Part shown: positions 55,172 to 64,000 of the stretch, in pieces
Position numbering within the stretch: the stretch's first letter is position 1
Layout: each line of letters begins with the position of its first letter
Origin: Paenibacillus xylanilyticus
GTDB lineage: Bacteria; Bacillota; Bacilli; Paenibacillales; Paenibacillaceae
Length of the DNA stretch: 64,000 nucleotides
Direction: 5' to 3'
Assembly: GCF_013359935.1 (NCBI RefSeq)
Contig: NZ_JABMCB010000187.1
Coordinates: 176,587-240,586, forward strand
Notes under the pieces: model-generated
Database searches by the model: none
What the model was told of the DNA's origin: nothing
Seen by the model: the letters and a program-made list of their open reading frames with translations, nothing else
Made by a program: the position numbers and the translations under genes

Positions 55172-56671
55172 ATGAAATTCCGTTATGCAAAGTTGATAGC
55201 GCTTACGATTTGTGGCAGCTTGCTGCTCAGCGCCTGTGGAGGAGAGAACGCAGAGCCACAAACCAATGCTGATGGAAAGCCCATCATTAGCTGGTTAAAC
55301 ATTCTGCATTCGGCTTCGCCGCCAACGGATACGGTGCTGAGCAAAATTGAGGAAATAACCAATACGGATATTCAGTTTTCCTGGATTCCGGATGCTTCCA
55401 AAGAGGAACGCTTGAATACCTCCTTAGCCTCCGGCTCCCTGGCTGACATTGTTTCAATAACGATCATGGAGAATTCATCGGTTCGAAATGCACTGAAAGC
55501 CGGCGTCTTCTGGGAAGTGGGACCGTATCTGGACGAATTTCCGAATCTGAAAGAAATCTCGGCAGACATGAGAAACTCGGCATCCATCGATGGCAAGTTG
55601 TACGGGATTCCGATGCAGAAACAGGTAGCCCGAAACGGCGTCATTATTCGGAAAGACTGGCTTGATAAACTGGGGTTGCCTGTACCAAAAACCACCGCTG
55701 AGCTGATGGAAGCAGCCAAAGCATTTACCGAGCAGGATCCGGATGGGAATGGCAGCAAAGATACGACCGGTTTCATTGACCGGAGCGATCTGGTTTTCGG
55801 TGCTTTCAAGACGCTGGGTTCATACTTTGGCACGCCGAGCGGTTGGGCAGTCAGCGAGGATGGCAAGGTAACTCCCGAGTTTGAATCCGAAGGTTACGTT
55901 AAGGCAATGGATTATATGAAGGAGCTGTACAACAACGGGTATATCAATCAGGATTTCGCAGTAACGGCAAAAAAAGATCAGCAGGAGGGCTTTGCACAGG
56001 GAAAAGCAGGAATCTATGTTGGTGCACTGTTTGATAGCAAAAACCTGCTCAATTTGGCCAAAGGCGTGCAGGATGACATGGATTTGATCATGGTGAACGA
56101 CATCACTTCAACAGGTAACGAAAGTGACCGGGCGATCTGGTCCACATCCAATGGCGTAGGCGGGCTGCTGGCATTCCCCAAATCGGAAGTGAAGGACGAG
56201 GCTGAGTTAAAACAGGTCTTGAAATTTATGGACGATCTGATGAGTGAAGAAGTATACACGTTGATGACGTATGGTATCGAGGGTGTACATTACAGCCTAG
56301 AGGGCAATGCGGCAACGATCACCGACACCAAGCTCTGGGAGCAGGAAGTGCAGCCCTTCTCTTCCTCACGTCCGAATGAGAATGGATACGATATTCATGA
56401 TTCGGACCCATTGCGAGTGGAATCCGATCGTTTAATTCAGGAAAATACGAAATACGCAGTCCTCAATCCGATGTATTCCCTGGAGTCCGCGACGTTCTCG
56501 GAGCAAGGATCGGAACTGCAAAAAATCATCACGGATGCCACGTATAAATACATTCTCGGCAAGCTGGATCTGCAAGGATTCCAGGATGCAGTTCAGACGT
56601 GGAGAAAGTCCGGCGGCGACAAAATGATTACGGAATACGAGGCAGCTTACCAAGCCGTGCAGAACAAATAA
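55172..56671 (+). CDS. Oligosaccharide-binding lipoprotein, LplA type (second set)
   Basis: A 499-residue extracellular binding protein with lipobox LLLSAC, lipidated Cys at residue 22. RKDWLDKLGLPVPKTTAELMEAAKAFTEQDPDGNGSKDTTGF is the family hinge region, with a DPDGNGS calcium-like loop. It is of similar length to the protein of set 1 but clearly divergent, so the two systems likely take different oligosaccharides. An AAAAGGGG site precedes the ATG. It lies between the permease and the second GH105 gene. Confidence 0.92.
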   Translation: MKFRYAKLIALTICGSLLLSACGGENAEPQTNADGKPIISWLNILHSASPPTDTVLSKIEEITNTDIQFSWIPDASKEERLNTSLASGSLADIVSITIMENSSVRNALKAGVFWEVGPYLDEFPNLKEISADMRNSASIDGKLYGIPMQKQVARNGVIIRKDWLDKLGLPVPKTTAELMEAAKAFTEQDPDGNGSKDTTGFIDRSDLVFGAFKTLGSYFGTPSGWAVSEDGKVTPEFESEGYVKAMDYMKELYNNGYINQDFAVTAKKDQQEGFAQGKAGIYVGALFDSKNLLNLAKGVQDDMDLIMVNDITSTGNESDRAIWSTSNGVGGLLAFPKSEVKDEAELKQVLKFMDDLMSEEVYTLMTYGIEGVHYSLEGNAATITDTKLWEQEVQPFSSSRPNENGYDIHDSDPLRVESDRLIQENTKYAVLNPMYSLESATFSEQGSELQKIITDATYKYILGKLDLQGFQDAVQTWRKSGGDKMITEYEAAYQAVQNK

Positions 56672-56702
56672 AATCATACGCATCGAAGGAGGAAGAGAAA
56701 CC

Positions 56703-57848
56703 ATGATTCAGATTCAGTCTCCGTACCTTTGGGCATCGCATACAGCAGAAACTATTATGGAGCGTACGCCCAGACTGTATGAGGCAAACGGGTATCATGG
56801 AAAATGGTCTTATGATTATGGGGTCATTCTGAAGGGATTTGAGCTGCTGTGGAAAGTGACTGGCGAAAGCAAGTATGCAGCGTACATCCGGGACAACATG
56901 GATTACTTCATTCAAAATGATGGATCAATCCGTGGGTATCAACAGGATGAGCATAATATTGATCACTTGAACAACGGCAAGCTGTTGTTTGGCCTTTATC
57001 AAATGACTGGCGATACGAAATACAAACAGGCCGCTTCTCATCTGCGGCAGCAGCTGCGCACTCACCCGCGTACGTCAGAGGGCGCGTTCTGGCATAAGCA
57101 AGTGTATCCTTATCAGATTTGGCTGGATGGACTGTATATGGGCGCACCATTTTATCTCGAATACATGCTTCATTTCGAGCAGGAAGAAGAGCAGGATCTC
57201 GATGACGTGACGCGGCAGTTTATGCTGTGCGCAGAACATAACCTCGATAAACAAACGGGTTTGCTCTACCACGCCTGGGATGAGCAGCGTGTTCAGGCAT
57301 GGAGTGACCCGGTTACCGGGCAGTCGCCAAACTTCTGGGGAAGGTCAATGGGATGGTTCGTGATGGCTCTGGTAGATGTGCTGGAACTGCTGCCGCAAAC
57401 CCATCCTGATCGCCTGAAGCTAATTGATATCCTGAACGATACGATGTCAGCATTGCGGAACTTCCAGGACGCTCCTTCAGGCGTTTGGTACCAGGTTATT
57501 AATGAAGGAACACGAAAAGGAAACTATCTGGAGGCTTCTGCTTCCAGCATGATCGTGTATGCCATGGCCAAGGGCATTCGGCTGGGTTTGCTGCAGGACG
57601 GCACCTGGTTGAAGACACTGGAACATGCATATGCGGGGTTGATTTCTGAATTTGTTATGGAAACGAAAGAGGGCTGGGTAAACCTGTACAAAAATTGTCA
57701 GGTTGCGGGTCTTGGCGGAGAACCGAGACGGGACGGCACTTATGCTTATTATATTAGTGAACCGATCATTACCAACGATCAAAAGGGACTTGGAGCTTTC
57801 TTACTGGCGTGTACGGAATACGAGTACATGTTAAATCAAAAAATGTAA
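56703..57848 (+). CDS. Unsaturated rhamnogalacturonyl/glucuronyl hydrolase, GH105 (second)
   Basis: A 381-residue GH105 enzyme. YPYQIWLDGLYMGAPF holds the catalytic Asp at residue 142, and WGRSMGWFVMALVDVLELLP and RRDGTYAYYISEPI are typical. It is closer to YteR than the enzyme at 42408, with the same length. There is no signal peptide, so it acts on imported unsaturated products. GGAGGAAG precedes the ATG. It follows the lipoprotein gene by 31 bases and is probably cotranscribed with it. Confidence 0.93.
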   Translation: MIQIQSPYLWASHTAETIMERTPRLYEANGYHGKWSYDYGVILKGFELLWKVTGESKYAAYIRDNMDYFIQNDGSIRGYQQDEHNIDHLNNGKLLFGLYQMTGDTKYKQAASHLRQQLRTHPRTSEGAFWHKQVYPYQIWLDGLYMGAPFYLEYMLHFEQEEEQDLDDVTRQFMLCAEHNLDKQTGLLYHAWDEQRVQAWSDPVTGQSPNFWGRSMGWFVMALVDVLELLPQTHPDRLKLIDILNDTMSALRNFQDAPSGVWYQVINEGTRKGNYLEASASSMIVYAMAKGIRLGLLQDGTWLKTLEHAYAGLISEFVMETKEGWVNLYKNCQVAGLGGEPRRDGTYAYYISEPIITNDQKGLGAFLLACTEYEYMLNQKM

Positions 57849-57865
57849 CTCATTTTCACTGTTTA

Positions 57866-57903
57866 TGCCCGTATCGTTCGATGGAAGCAGAGCGATACGG
57901 GCA
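57866..57903 (+). terminator. Long hairpin after the second GH105 gene
   Basis: TGCCCGTATCG and CGATACGGGCA form a perfect 11-bp stem across 16 bases. There is no T run, so termination may be incomplete. Confidence 0.5.
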
Positions 57904-57961
57904 CATCCTTACATTAGATACATCCTACTCGTGGTCTTATACGTATTAAGCTCGGATTTTT

Positions 57962-57976
57962 ATGATAACGCTTACA
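57962..57976 (+). promoter_or_regulatory. cre-like site upstream of the pectate lyase-pectinesterase gene
   Basis: ATGATAACGCTTACA matches the loose cre consensus WTGNAANCGNWNNCW with one mismatch. It lies about 100 bases before the start, suggesting CcpA control of the secreted pectinase. Confidence 0.5.
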
Positions 57977-58076
57977 TCAAGTGAAGGGGGTGATTCATCC
58001 TGCTGATAGGTTAGCCGCCTCTCAGTGTAGTTCTCTGTAATATTGAAATATACGAAACCGGAGGAGGAAGATTCTA

Positions 58077-61000
58077 TTGAAAAGGATTGTATCACTCATC
58101 TTGATCGTATCGATGCTGTTCAGCGTTTTGCCAGGAATGGCTGCCGCGGAAGACACAGGTACGGCTGGTGCACTGCCTGCTTTTCCCGGAGCAGAAGGCG
58201 GCGGGATGTATACGACTGGTGGCAGGGGAGGTGCTGTTTACGAAGTGACCACGCTGGCGGATTCGGGACCCGGCTCCCTTCGTGAAGCTGTCAGTCAAAA
58301 TGATACAACGGTTGTATTCAGAGTTGGTGGAACCATTCATCTGGAATCTCCTCTAGTTATCTCAGGTTCCAATATCACTCTTGCCGGACAGACTGCGCCT
58401 GGAGAAGGGATCACCGTATCCGATTATTGGACTACATTTCAGGCAGATAACATTATTGTAAGACATATGCGTTTCAGACTGGGTGATAAACATCCGAGTG
58501 AGGATGATGTCTTTGGAGGACGTTATCACAAAAATATAATCATCGATCATTGCTCTTTCACCTGGTCTGTTGATGAAGTGCTTAGCATGTATGTAAACGA
58601 AAATACAACGGTGCAATGGTCCGTCATTGCCGAAAGTATGTTAATGACGACCCATCAAAAGGGTCGACATGGTTATGCCGGAATCTGGGGCGGAAATAAT
58701 ACATCATTCCATCATAACATCATTGCTCATAATGTAAGCCGGAACCCCAGATTTGCCGGATCCCCCGGATTTAATACTGAATCTTACAACAATATCGTAT
58801 ACAACTGGGGATTCTTCTCTGCCTATGGTGGTGAGGAAGGCAACTATAATTTGATGAATAACTATTACAAATACGGTCCCAATACGTATTGTTCCGTGCG
58901 AGATCAACTTTTCCTTGATGTGAGTGCCAATACACGGCTCTATGTAGGAGGCAACATTGTCGACGGATCTCCCGAAATTACTGCCGATAACTGGCTTGGT
59001 GTCGGATCATTGGTGAATCCGGAATCCAAACTGGAATCTCCTGTAGTCATGGCTAATCCAACAGTCATGGATGATGCGGAAACGGCATATGATCGTGTCC
59101 TTGCTGAAGCTGGTGCTGTCCTCCCAAGAAGGGATGCCATTGATGCAAGAATCGTTAATGATGTTAAAAACCGTTCCGGTCAGCATATCAATTCGCAGAA
59201 AGAAGTGGGAGGATATCTGGAGTTTGAGGAAGTGCTCTCTACACTGGAAGACGATGATCATGACGGGATGCCGAGTGATTGGGAAATCGCTCAAGGGTTG
59301 AATCCGAATGATGCCTCTGACCGAAACGGTATTCACGAATCGGGCTATACCCATCTTGAAATGTATCTGAACAGCATTGCAGGCAATGGGTCAGCGAGTC
59401 CCGCAGCATCCATAGATTCTCCTTCCAACCATACGATTGCCACTGAGGGTTCATCGATCGAAATTGCAGCCTCAGCCTCTGATCCGGATGGTACGATCTC
59501 GAAGGTGGAATTTTATCAAAATGATATTAAATTAGGCGAAGATGACTCCTCACCTTACTCTATAACTTGGGATAATGTGAAGGACGGTACGCATTATCTC
59601 ACCGTTCGCGCAATTGACGATACAGGAACGGCTACACAATCCAACAATGTTACGGTGCATGTGAATAAGGAAGGCAGTATTTCTCCATGGACTTCAACAG
59701 ACATCGGAACACCAGGCATTGCCGGTCATACACAGCTTGGTGCAGCCGGGACGGATGTAACAGTAAAATCGGCAGGTGACATTGCTGGCGCTTCGGATCG
59801 TTTCCATTATGCGTACCAGACACTGGAAGGCAACGGCGAGATCGTGGCCCGGGTGGATCATGTGACGGCGACGGATGACGGGGCTGAAGCAGGTGTGATG
59901 ATTCGTGAGAGTTTGGACGATTCCTCGCCATTTATTGCCCTAATGACTTCCTATGACAAAGGGGGGCAAAAAACGCTTGGTTTGACGCGTGAAACAGAGG
60001 GGGGAGATGTTTCTATTCAGGAACCTGAGGCCTTCATCACTCTTCCTTATTGGGTGAAAATGGTCCGACTCGGTGATCAGATTACATCTCTCGTGTCCAA
60101 AGACGGGACCGACTGGTCTGTTATGAATGCCGTAGATTTTCCAATGAGCAGTACCGTTTATTTGGGACTTGCGGCTGATGCATCCAAACCGGACGACGAA
60201 GTGGATAAACTGAACACATCCGTATTCTCCGATGCAACCGTTCGGCAGCTTGATGCAGATTTCCCTTTGGCACCAGCCAACCTGTTGGCGGAATCAGGTC
60301 CGAAATCGGTCGTTTTATCCTGGGATGAGGTGGACAATGCCCTCTCGTATTCTGTTTTCCGTGCGGACATACCTGGAGGACCATACACGGAACTCGTTAA
60401 AGGGATAACGACTTCTTCTTATACTGACCCTGACCTGACTGTTGGAAAGACGTATTACTACGTTGTAAAGGCAGAGAACGACAAGGGAATCAGTTTTTTC
60501 TCGGCCGAAGCCCATGCTGTACCGGAAGGTGAACTGGAGACCATTGAATACATTAATGACGACTATGAGGGAGTAGAGGTTAACCAAACACCAACTGGAT
60601 ATGCCGTGCTCCCTGATCCCCAGGATGCAGACCATAACGTTGAGGTGGCTGAAATACCTTCTGGGACTACTGGCAATACGTCAACAAAGGCTCTGAAACT
60701 GTATGATAATGCGCCAGGTATTACGCAATTCGTTCGTCCTTTTCAACCCCAGCTGGGCAGCTTTGTATTGGAAACGGATATCATGTCACCATCCTGGCCG
60801 GGGACGTCGTATGTATTGCAGCTGCAGAACAGCTCAGGGAATCGTACACCACTTTCGATAGAAATCCGCAAACCGTCTGCTCCTGCAGCAGAAGACACCT
60901 ATACACTGGTTTACAAGAGAGATGGTGCTGATCACAAGCTGATCGATGCTCCTGCAAACCATCAATGGTATAACCTGAAGATTACTGCCAATGTAGCCGC

Positions 61001-63770
61001 GCAAAAAGCGGATATCTATATCGACAATGTGCGAGTCGCTGATAACGTTCCGTTTCAGGCAGATGTACTCACGGATGGAATTGGCCGTCTCCTGGCCAAA
61101 ACGCCGGGTACAGGCAAAGGTACAATCTATTACGACAACCTGCGACTCTATGTTGAGCCTGTCGCAACACCCAAAGGACTGACTGCACAGCCTGGAAACG
61201 GGATGGTCAGACTGGACTGGGAAGAAGCCGAAGGAGCGTCAACCTATAATGTCAAACGCAGTTCAGGGGAAGAAGCAGAATACGAATTAATCGCTTCGGA
61301 AGTGGCAAGCACGAGCTTTATCGACGAATCCGCTGCCAACGGTACAACCTATTATTATGTCATTACCGCATCAGGTGCTTCAGGAGAGAGCGGGCCTTCC
61401 AATCGGGTAGAAGTGACACCTTCGGAAGATGCTGTGAAACCCGAAGCACCCCAGGAACTACAAGCCAAATCCAGAAATGCACAGGCAGATCTGCATTGGC
61501 AGCCAGTCGAACAGGCGAGCTATTATACGGTAAAACGTGGCGTACAGGCAGAAGGTCCTTTTACTACTGTGGCTGCCAAAACAACACAACCTTCCTATCA
61601 GGATGGCGGACTGGATAACGGAATGACCTATTATTATGTCGTGTCAGCAACCGGAATTGGTGGCGAAGGCGCGGATTCGACTTCTGTTGCTGTTACGCCG
61701 TCCAGTACTTTGTCTACACCTGAGCCTATAGCGAAATCTCAACCGAGTTCAGTCGAGATTCAATGGCAACCGGTTGAGGGAGCGGCAACCTATCAGATTA
61801 AACGATCAACCGCATTAGACGGGACGTATGAAGTTGTCGCTGAGGGCCAATCGGGGACCTCCTACACGGATACAGAACTCATAGATGGAACGCCTTATTA
61901 TTACAAAGTTACTGCTGTAAATGGAGATACTCATAGTCTTGATTCTGCACCAACAGGAATAAGACCGTCCGCTAATGACGGAACACCATCCCCTCCGGAT
62001 GGAATCCAAGCAGGCCCGGATGATGGTGGAGTTATTTTGAGCTGGAATGCTGTGGAGGGAGCAAACAGTTACGCTGTGAAACGCAGCGAATCTCCCGCAG
62101 GACCGTATACATCGGTTGCTTCGGAGTTGAATGATGTGACTTACACCGACTCGGGACTGACTAATGGCAGTATCTATTATTATATGGTCACCGCAAGCAA
62201 CGAAGCTGGAGAGGGATTGCCATCTGTTCCTGTATCCGAAATTCCAGCAAAGACGTTGACGGTTGCTTTGGATGGCAGTGCACAATTCGAACGGATACAG
62301 GATGCGATTGATGCAAGCCCGGACAATGCTATCATTCCAACTGTAATCCGAATCAAGGATGGTATCTATCGTGAAAAGCTAAACGTACCCTCGAGCAAAA
62401 CTCATCTGAGGATGGTGGGAGAGAGCCGTGAAGGGACGATATTAGTATACGGGGATTCGGCTAGCACACTTGATGGGAATGGGAATCCGCTTGGCACATC
62501 AAACAGCTACAGCTTCAGAGTTCAAACGAATGACTTTACAGCCGAGCATCTGACCATACAGAATGATGCTGGTGACAATGCCGGGCAAGCGGTAGCCCTT
62601 TTTGCACGCGGAGATCGCCTTGTGTTCCGTGATGTCAGCCTAAAGGGTTGGCAAGACACGTTGTATGTCAATGATGGCAGACAGTATTATGTTGACAGTT
62701 ATATTGAAGGCGATGTGGACTTCATATTTGGCAACGCTGCTGCTCTCTTTGAAAACAGCATTATCCATAGTTTGAGTAATGGTTATGTGACAGCGGCCTC
62801 TACAGCCGAAGGCAAGCCGGGGTATGTTTTTCTCAATAGCCGAATCACTGCTGAACCCGGACTGACTGGGAAAGTAGCTCTTGGCAGGCCTTGGCGTGCG
62901 CATGCCAACGTAGCCTACATTAACAGTTATATGGATGATCATATTAGCCCTATAGGGTGGAACAATTGGAGCAATGCCGATAATGAAAAGACAGCTCGTT
63001 TCACCGAGTATGCCTCTTTTGGACCTGGTGCAAATGCCAAAGAAAGATACCATTGGTCCACACAGTTGACTGCGGAAGAAGCAGAAAACTACCTTCCGGC
63101 TCAGCACTTTGCGGGACCTGATAACTGGAATCCATCATTAGACGTCCCATTGGTTAGTACCAATCGGGATCTGGCCAGTTTATCCGTAGACGGCAGTCTG
63201 CTGGCGGGATTTAACCCGGCACAGAAGAATTATGAGGTTGAAGTTAAGGCTGGCAGTAAGCTGCCTGTTGTTTCAGCGGACGCTGCATCCGAGAGGTCTG
63301 TTGTGGAGGTGGAGCAAGCAGCGGCCATACCTGGTCAGGCAACGGTGAAGGTTACTGGACAAGATGGTGGTGTGAAAACATATACAATCAGCTTCACACC
63401 TCAAAGTGCAAAGGACACCACTCCACCCGTGTTAAGGCTAAAAGTGAATAAACCCATTCTGAAAGCCAATGCGAACAAAATGGAGACCATTCGGGTCAAA
63501 GCAGATGCGACAGATCAGGGAACAGGCGTAGCATCAGTCAAACTTGTATCCATTACAAGCAACCAGCCTGATAAGGGGAAAGATCACGGAAACAAGTCAC
63601 CTGACATTCAAGGAGCCACTTACGGTACACCTGATTTCGAATTCAAGCTCCGTGCCGAACGTACAGGCAAGGGCAAAGGTCAGGATCGTGTTTATACGAT
63701 TACTTACGAGGCAGTGGATAAAGCAGGGAACAAAACAAGATCAACTGTAAAGGTTATTGTAAAACGTTAA
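58077..63770 (+). CDS. Secreted bifunctional pectate lyase-pectinesterase with fibronectin domains
   Basis: A 1897-residue exported enzyme. The signal peptide ends near residue 24. Residues 30-340 are a pectate-lyase beta-helix (FPGAEGGGMYTTGGRGG, ITLAGQTAPGEGI, IIIDHCSFTWSVDE). Then follow an Ig-like domain (440-530), a beta domain (535-720), a fibronectin domain (730-815), a jelly-roll-like domain (820-1027), four fibronectin domains (1030-1390) and a CE8 pectinesterase (1392-1685). The esterase keeps QDTLY (Asp1527), DFIFGNAAALFE (Asp1548) and LGRPW (1602-1606). A cadherin-like domain and a C-terminal Ig-like domain end it. The esterase would remove methyl groups and the lyase cut the polygalacturonate. 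The start is TTG after GGAGGAGG. No SLH or sortase signal is present. Confidence 0.92.
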   Translation: MKRIVSLILIVSMLFSVLPGMAAAEDTGTAGALPAFPGAEGGGMYTTGGRGGAVYEVTTLADSGPGSLREAVSQNDTTVVFRVGGTIHLESPLVISGSNITLAGQTAPGEGITVSDYWTTFQADNIIVRHMRFRLGDKHPSEDDVFGGRYHKNIIIDHCSFTWSVDEVLSMYVNENTTVQWSVIAESMLMTTHQKGRHGYAGIWGGNNTSFHHNIIAHNVSRNPRFAGSPGFNTESYNNIVYNWGFFSAYGGEEGNYNLMNNYYKYGPNTYCSVRDQLFLDVSANTRLYVGGNIVDGSPEITADNWLGVGSLVNPESKLESPVVMANPTVMDDAETAYDRVLAEAGAVLPRRDAIDARIVNDVKNRSGQHINSQKEVGGYLEFEEVLSTLEDDDHDGMPSDWEIAQGLNPNDASDRNGIHESGYTHLEMYLNSIAGNGSASPAASIDSPSNHTIATEGSSIEIAASASDPDGTISKVEFYQNDIKLGEDDSSPYSITWDNVKDGTHYLTVRAIDDTGTATQSNNVTVHVNKEGSISPWTSTDIGTPGIAGHTQLGAAGTDVTVKSAGDIAGASDRFHYAYQTLEGNGEIVARVDHVTATDDGAEAGVMIRESLDDSSPFIALMTSYDKGGQKTLGLTRETEGGDVSIQEPEAFITLPYWVKMVRLGDQITSLVSKDGTDWSVMNAVDFPMSSTVYLGLAADASKPDDEVDKLNTSVFSDATVRQLDADFPLAPANLLAESGPKSVVLSWDEVDNALSYSVFRADIPGGPYTELVKGITTSSYTDPDLTVGKTYYYVVKAENDKGISFFSAEAHAVPEGELETIEYINDDYEGVEVNQTPTGYAVLPDPQDADHNVEVAEIPSGTTGNTSTKALKLYDNAPGITQFVRPFQPQLGSFVLETDIMSPSWPGTSYVLQLQNSSGNRTPLSIEIRKPSAPAAEDTYTLVYKRDGADHKLIDAPANHQWYNLKITANVAAQKADIYIDNVRVADNVPFQADVLTDGIGRLLAKTPGTGKGTIYYDNLRLYVEPVATPKGLTAQPGNGMVRLDWEEAEGASTYNVKRSSGEEAEYELIASEVASTSFIDESAANGTTYYYVITASGASGESGPSNRVEVTPSEDAVKPEAPQELQAKSRNAQADLHWQPVEQASYYTVKRGVQAEGPFTTVAAKTTQPSYQDGGLDNGMTYYYVVSATGIGGEGADSTSVAVTPSSTLSTPEPIAKSQPSSVEIQWQPVEGAATYQIKRSTALDGTYEVVAEGQSGTSYTDTELIDGTPYYYKVTAVNGDTHSLDSAPTGIRPSANDGTPSPPDGIQAGPDDGGVILSWNAVEGANSYAVKRSESPAGPYTSVASELNDVTYTDSGLTNGSIYYYMVTASNEAGEGLPSVPVSEIPAKTLTVALDGSAQFERIQDAIDASPDNAIIPTVIRIKDGIYREKLNVPSSKTHLRMVGESREGTILVYGDSASTLDGNGNPLGTSNSYSFRVQTNDFTAEHLTIQNDAGDNAGQAVALFARGDRLVFRDVSLKGWQDTLYVNDGRQYYVDSYIEGDVDFIFGNAAALFENSIIHSLSNGYVTAASTAEGKPGYVFLNSRITAEPGLTGKVALGRPWRAHANVAYINSYMDDHISPIGWNNWSNADNEKTARFTEYASFGPGANAKERYHWSTQLTAEEAENYLPAQHFAGPDNWNPSLDVPLVSTNRDLASLSVDGSLLAGFNPAQKNYEVEVKAGSKLPVVSADAASERSVVEVEQAAAIPGQATVKVTGQDGGVKTYTISFTPQSAKDTTPPVLRLKVNKPILKANANKMETIRVKADATDQGTGVASVKLVSITSNQPDKGKDHGNKSPDIQGATYGTPDFEFKLRAERTGKGKGQDRVYTITYEAVDKAGNKTRSTVKVIVKR

Positions 63771-63860
63771 TCGTTGAGGTGGTAAAGTTTGAGCGATCTG
63801 AGGTTGTCGGATGTACTATAAACACTTAGGACATTTCAAGCAAAAAAGGGCGCCAGCATT

Positions 63861-63896
63861 TGGTCATAACCCTGTCAAGTAGACAGTACAAAAAAA
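63861..63896. repeat. Probable terminal inverted repeat of an IS3-family element
   Basis: The segment beginning TGGTCATAACCCTGTC, with AGTAGACAGTAC behind it, lies just outside the transposase stop. TG at the end and CTGTCAAGTAGACAG-type symmetry fit an IS3-group end. The exact end and the other repeat lie beyond view. Confidence 0.5.
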
Positions 63897-63904
63897 GACA
63901 AGAT

Positions 63905-64000
63905 TTAAGCTGCGGCCGTTTCCCGGTATTCTACCGGGGAACGGTCGTTTAGTTTTTTCTGAAATCGGTTTTGGTTGTAAAACAATATGTATTCTCTCAC
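63905..64000 (-). mobile_element. IS3-family transposase OrfB, C-terminal end (partial)
   Basis: Reading the minus strand in from the window edge gives 31 residues, REYILFYNQNRFQKKLN followed by RSPVEYRE and a short Ala tail, then TAA at 63905. This is the characteristic C-terminus of IS3-group integrase-type transposases (YN..R...KL..LSP.EYR). The rest of the element lies outside the window. It marks the end of the pectin region. Confidence 0.8.

Overview
The window looks like chromosome of a spore-forming, low-to-mid GC Firmicute of the Paenibacillus type. Reasons: a GerA-family germinant receptor operon, several CotF-domain spore-coat proteins, spore-type manganese catalases, an S-layer (SLH) anchored enzyme, a LplABC-type sugar importer without its own ATPase, membrane AraC regulators resembling YesS, and strong AGGAGG ribosome sites with frequent GTG and TTG starts. 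No rRNA, tRNA, CRISPR array or prophage was seen.

Layout. 1-4.9 kb: end of an unknown gene, a LysE exporter, and a three-gene germinant receptor operon (A-C-B order) with a good sigma-G promoter candidate. 4.9-8.7 kb: spore island A (split CotF pair, two manganese catalases, a DUF3231 protein, a Gln-rich protein). 8.9-17 kb: a secreted beta-propeller protein, a YtrA-like regulator with its ABC transporter (apparently starting at ATA), a chemoreceptor, a DUF3888 protein, and an MFS/TetR pair behind a 36-bp palindrome. 17-24.3 kb: a large surface metallophosphoesterase whose catalytic unit is duplicated in tandem, behind a Pho-box-like repeat, then a GH2 enzyme. 24.4-26.7 kb: spore island B (manganese catalase, fused CotF, CotF), paralogous to island A. 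26.7-29.4 kb: an apparently decaying RiPP-type locus (multiply frameshifted small gene resembling PqqD/RRE, an intact ABC exporter, half an MFS gene). 29.7-32.8 kb: a fused amino-acid binding protein/permease with its ATPase, and an unknown membrane-anchored protein.

33-64 kb is mainly a pectin / rhamnogalacturonan utilisation region. Block 1 (33.0-46.1 kb) holds two permeases, a lipoprotein, a Gfo/Idh/MocA oxidoreductase, a YesS-like regulator, a six-hairpin glycosidase-like protein, a GH105 hydrolase and a GH95-type glycosidase whose frame is broken near its end. After a secreted acetamidase-like protein and an Lrp/SDR pair, block 2 (49.5-63.8 kb) has two AraC regulators, a second LplABC set split over two divergent transcripts, a second GH105 and a 1897-residue secreted pectate lyase-pectinesterase. 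The inferred pathway is: the secreted enzyme demethylates and cuts pectin, the LplABC systems import oligosaccharides with an ATPase encoded elsewhere, and signal-less GH105, GH95-like and six-hairpin enzymes finish them inside. CcpA sites (one a perfect cre) suggest glucose repression. The window ends in the 3' end of an IS3-family transposase.
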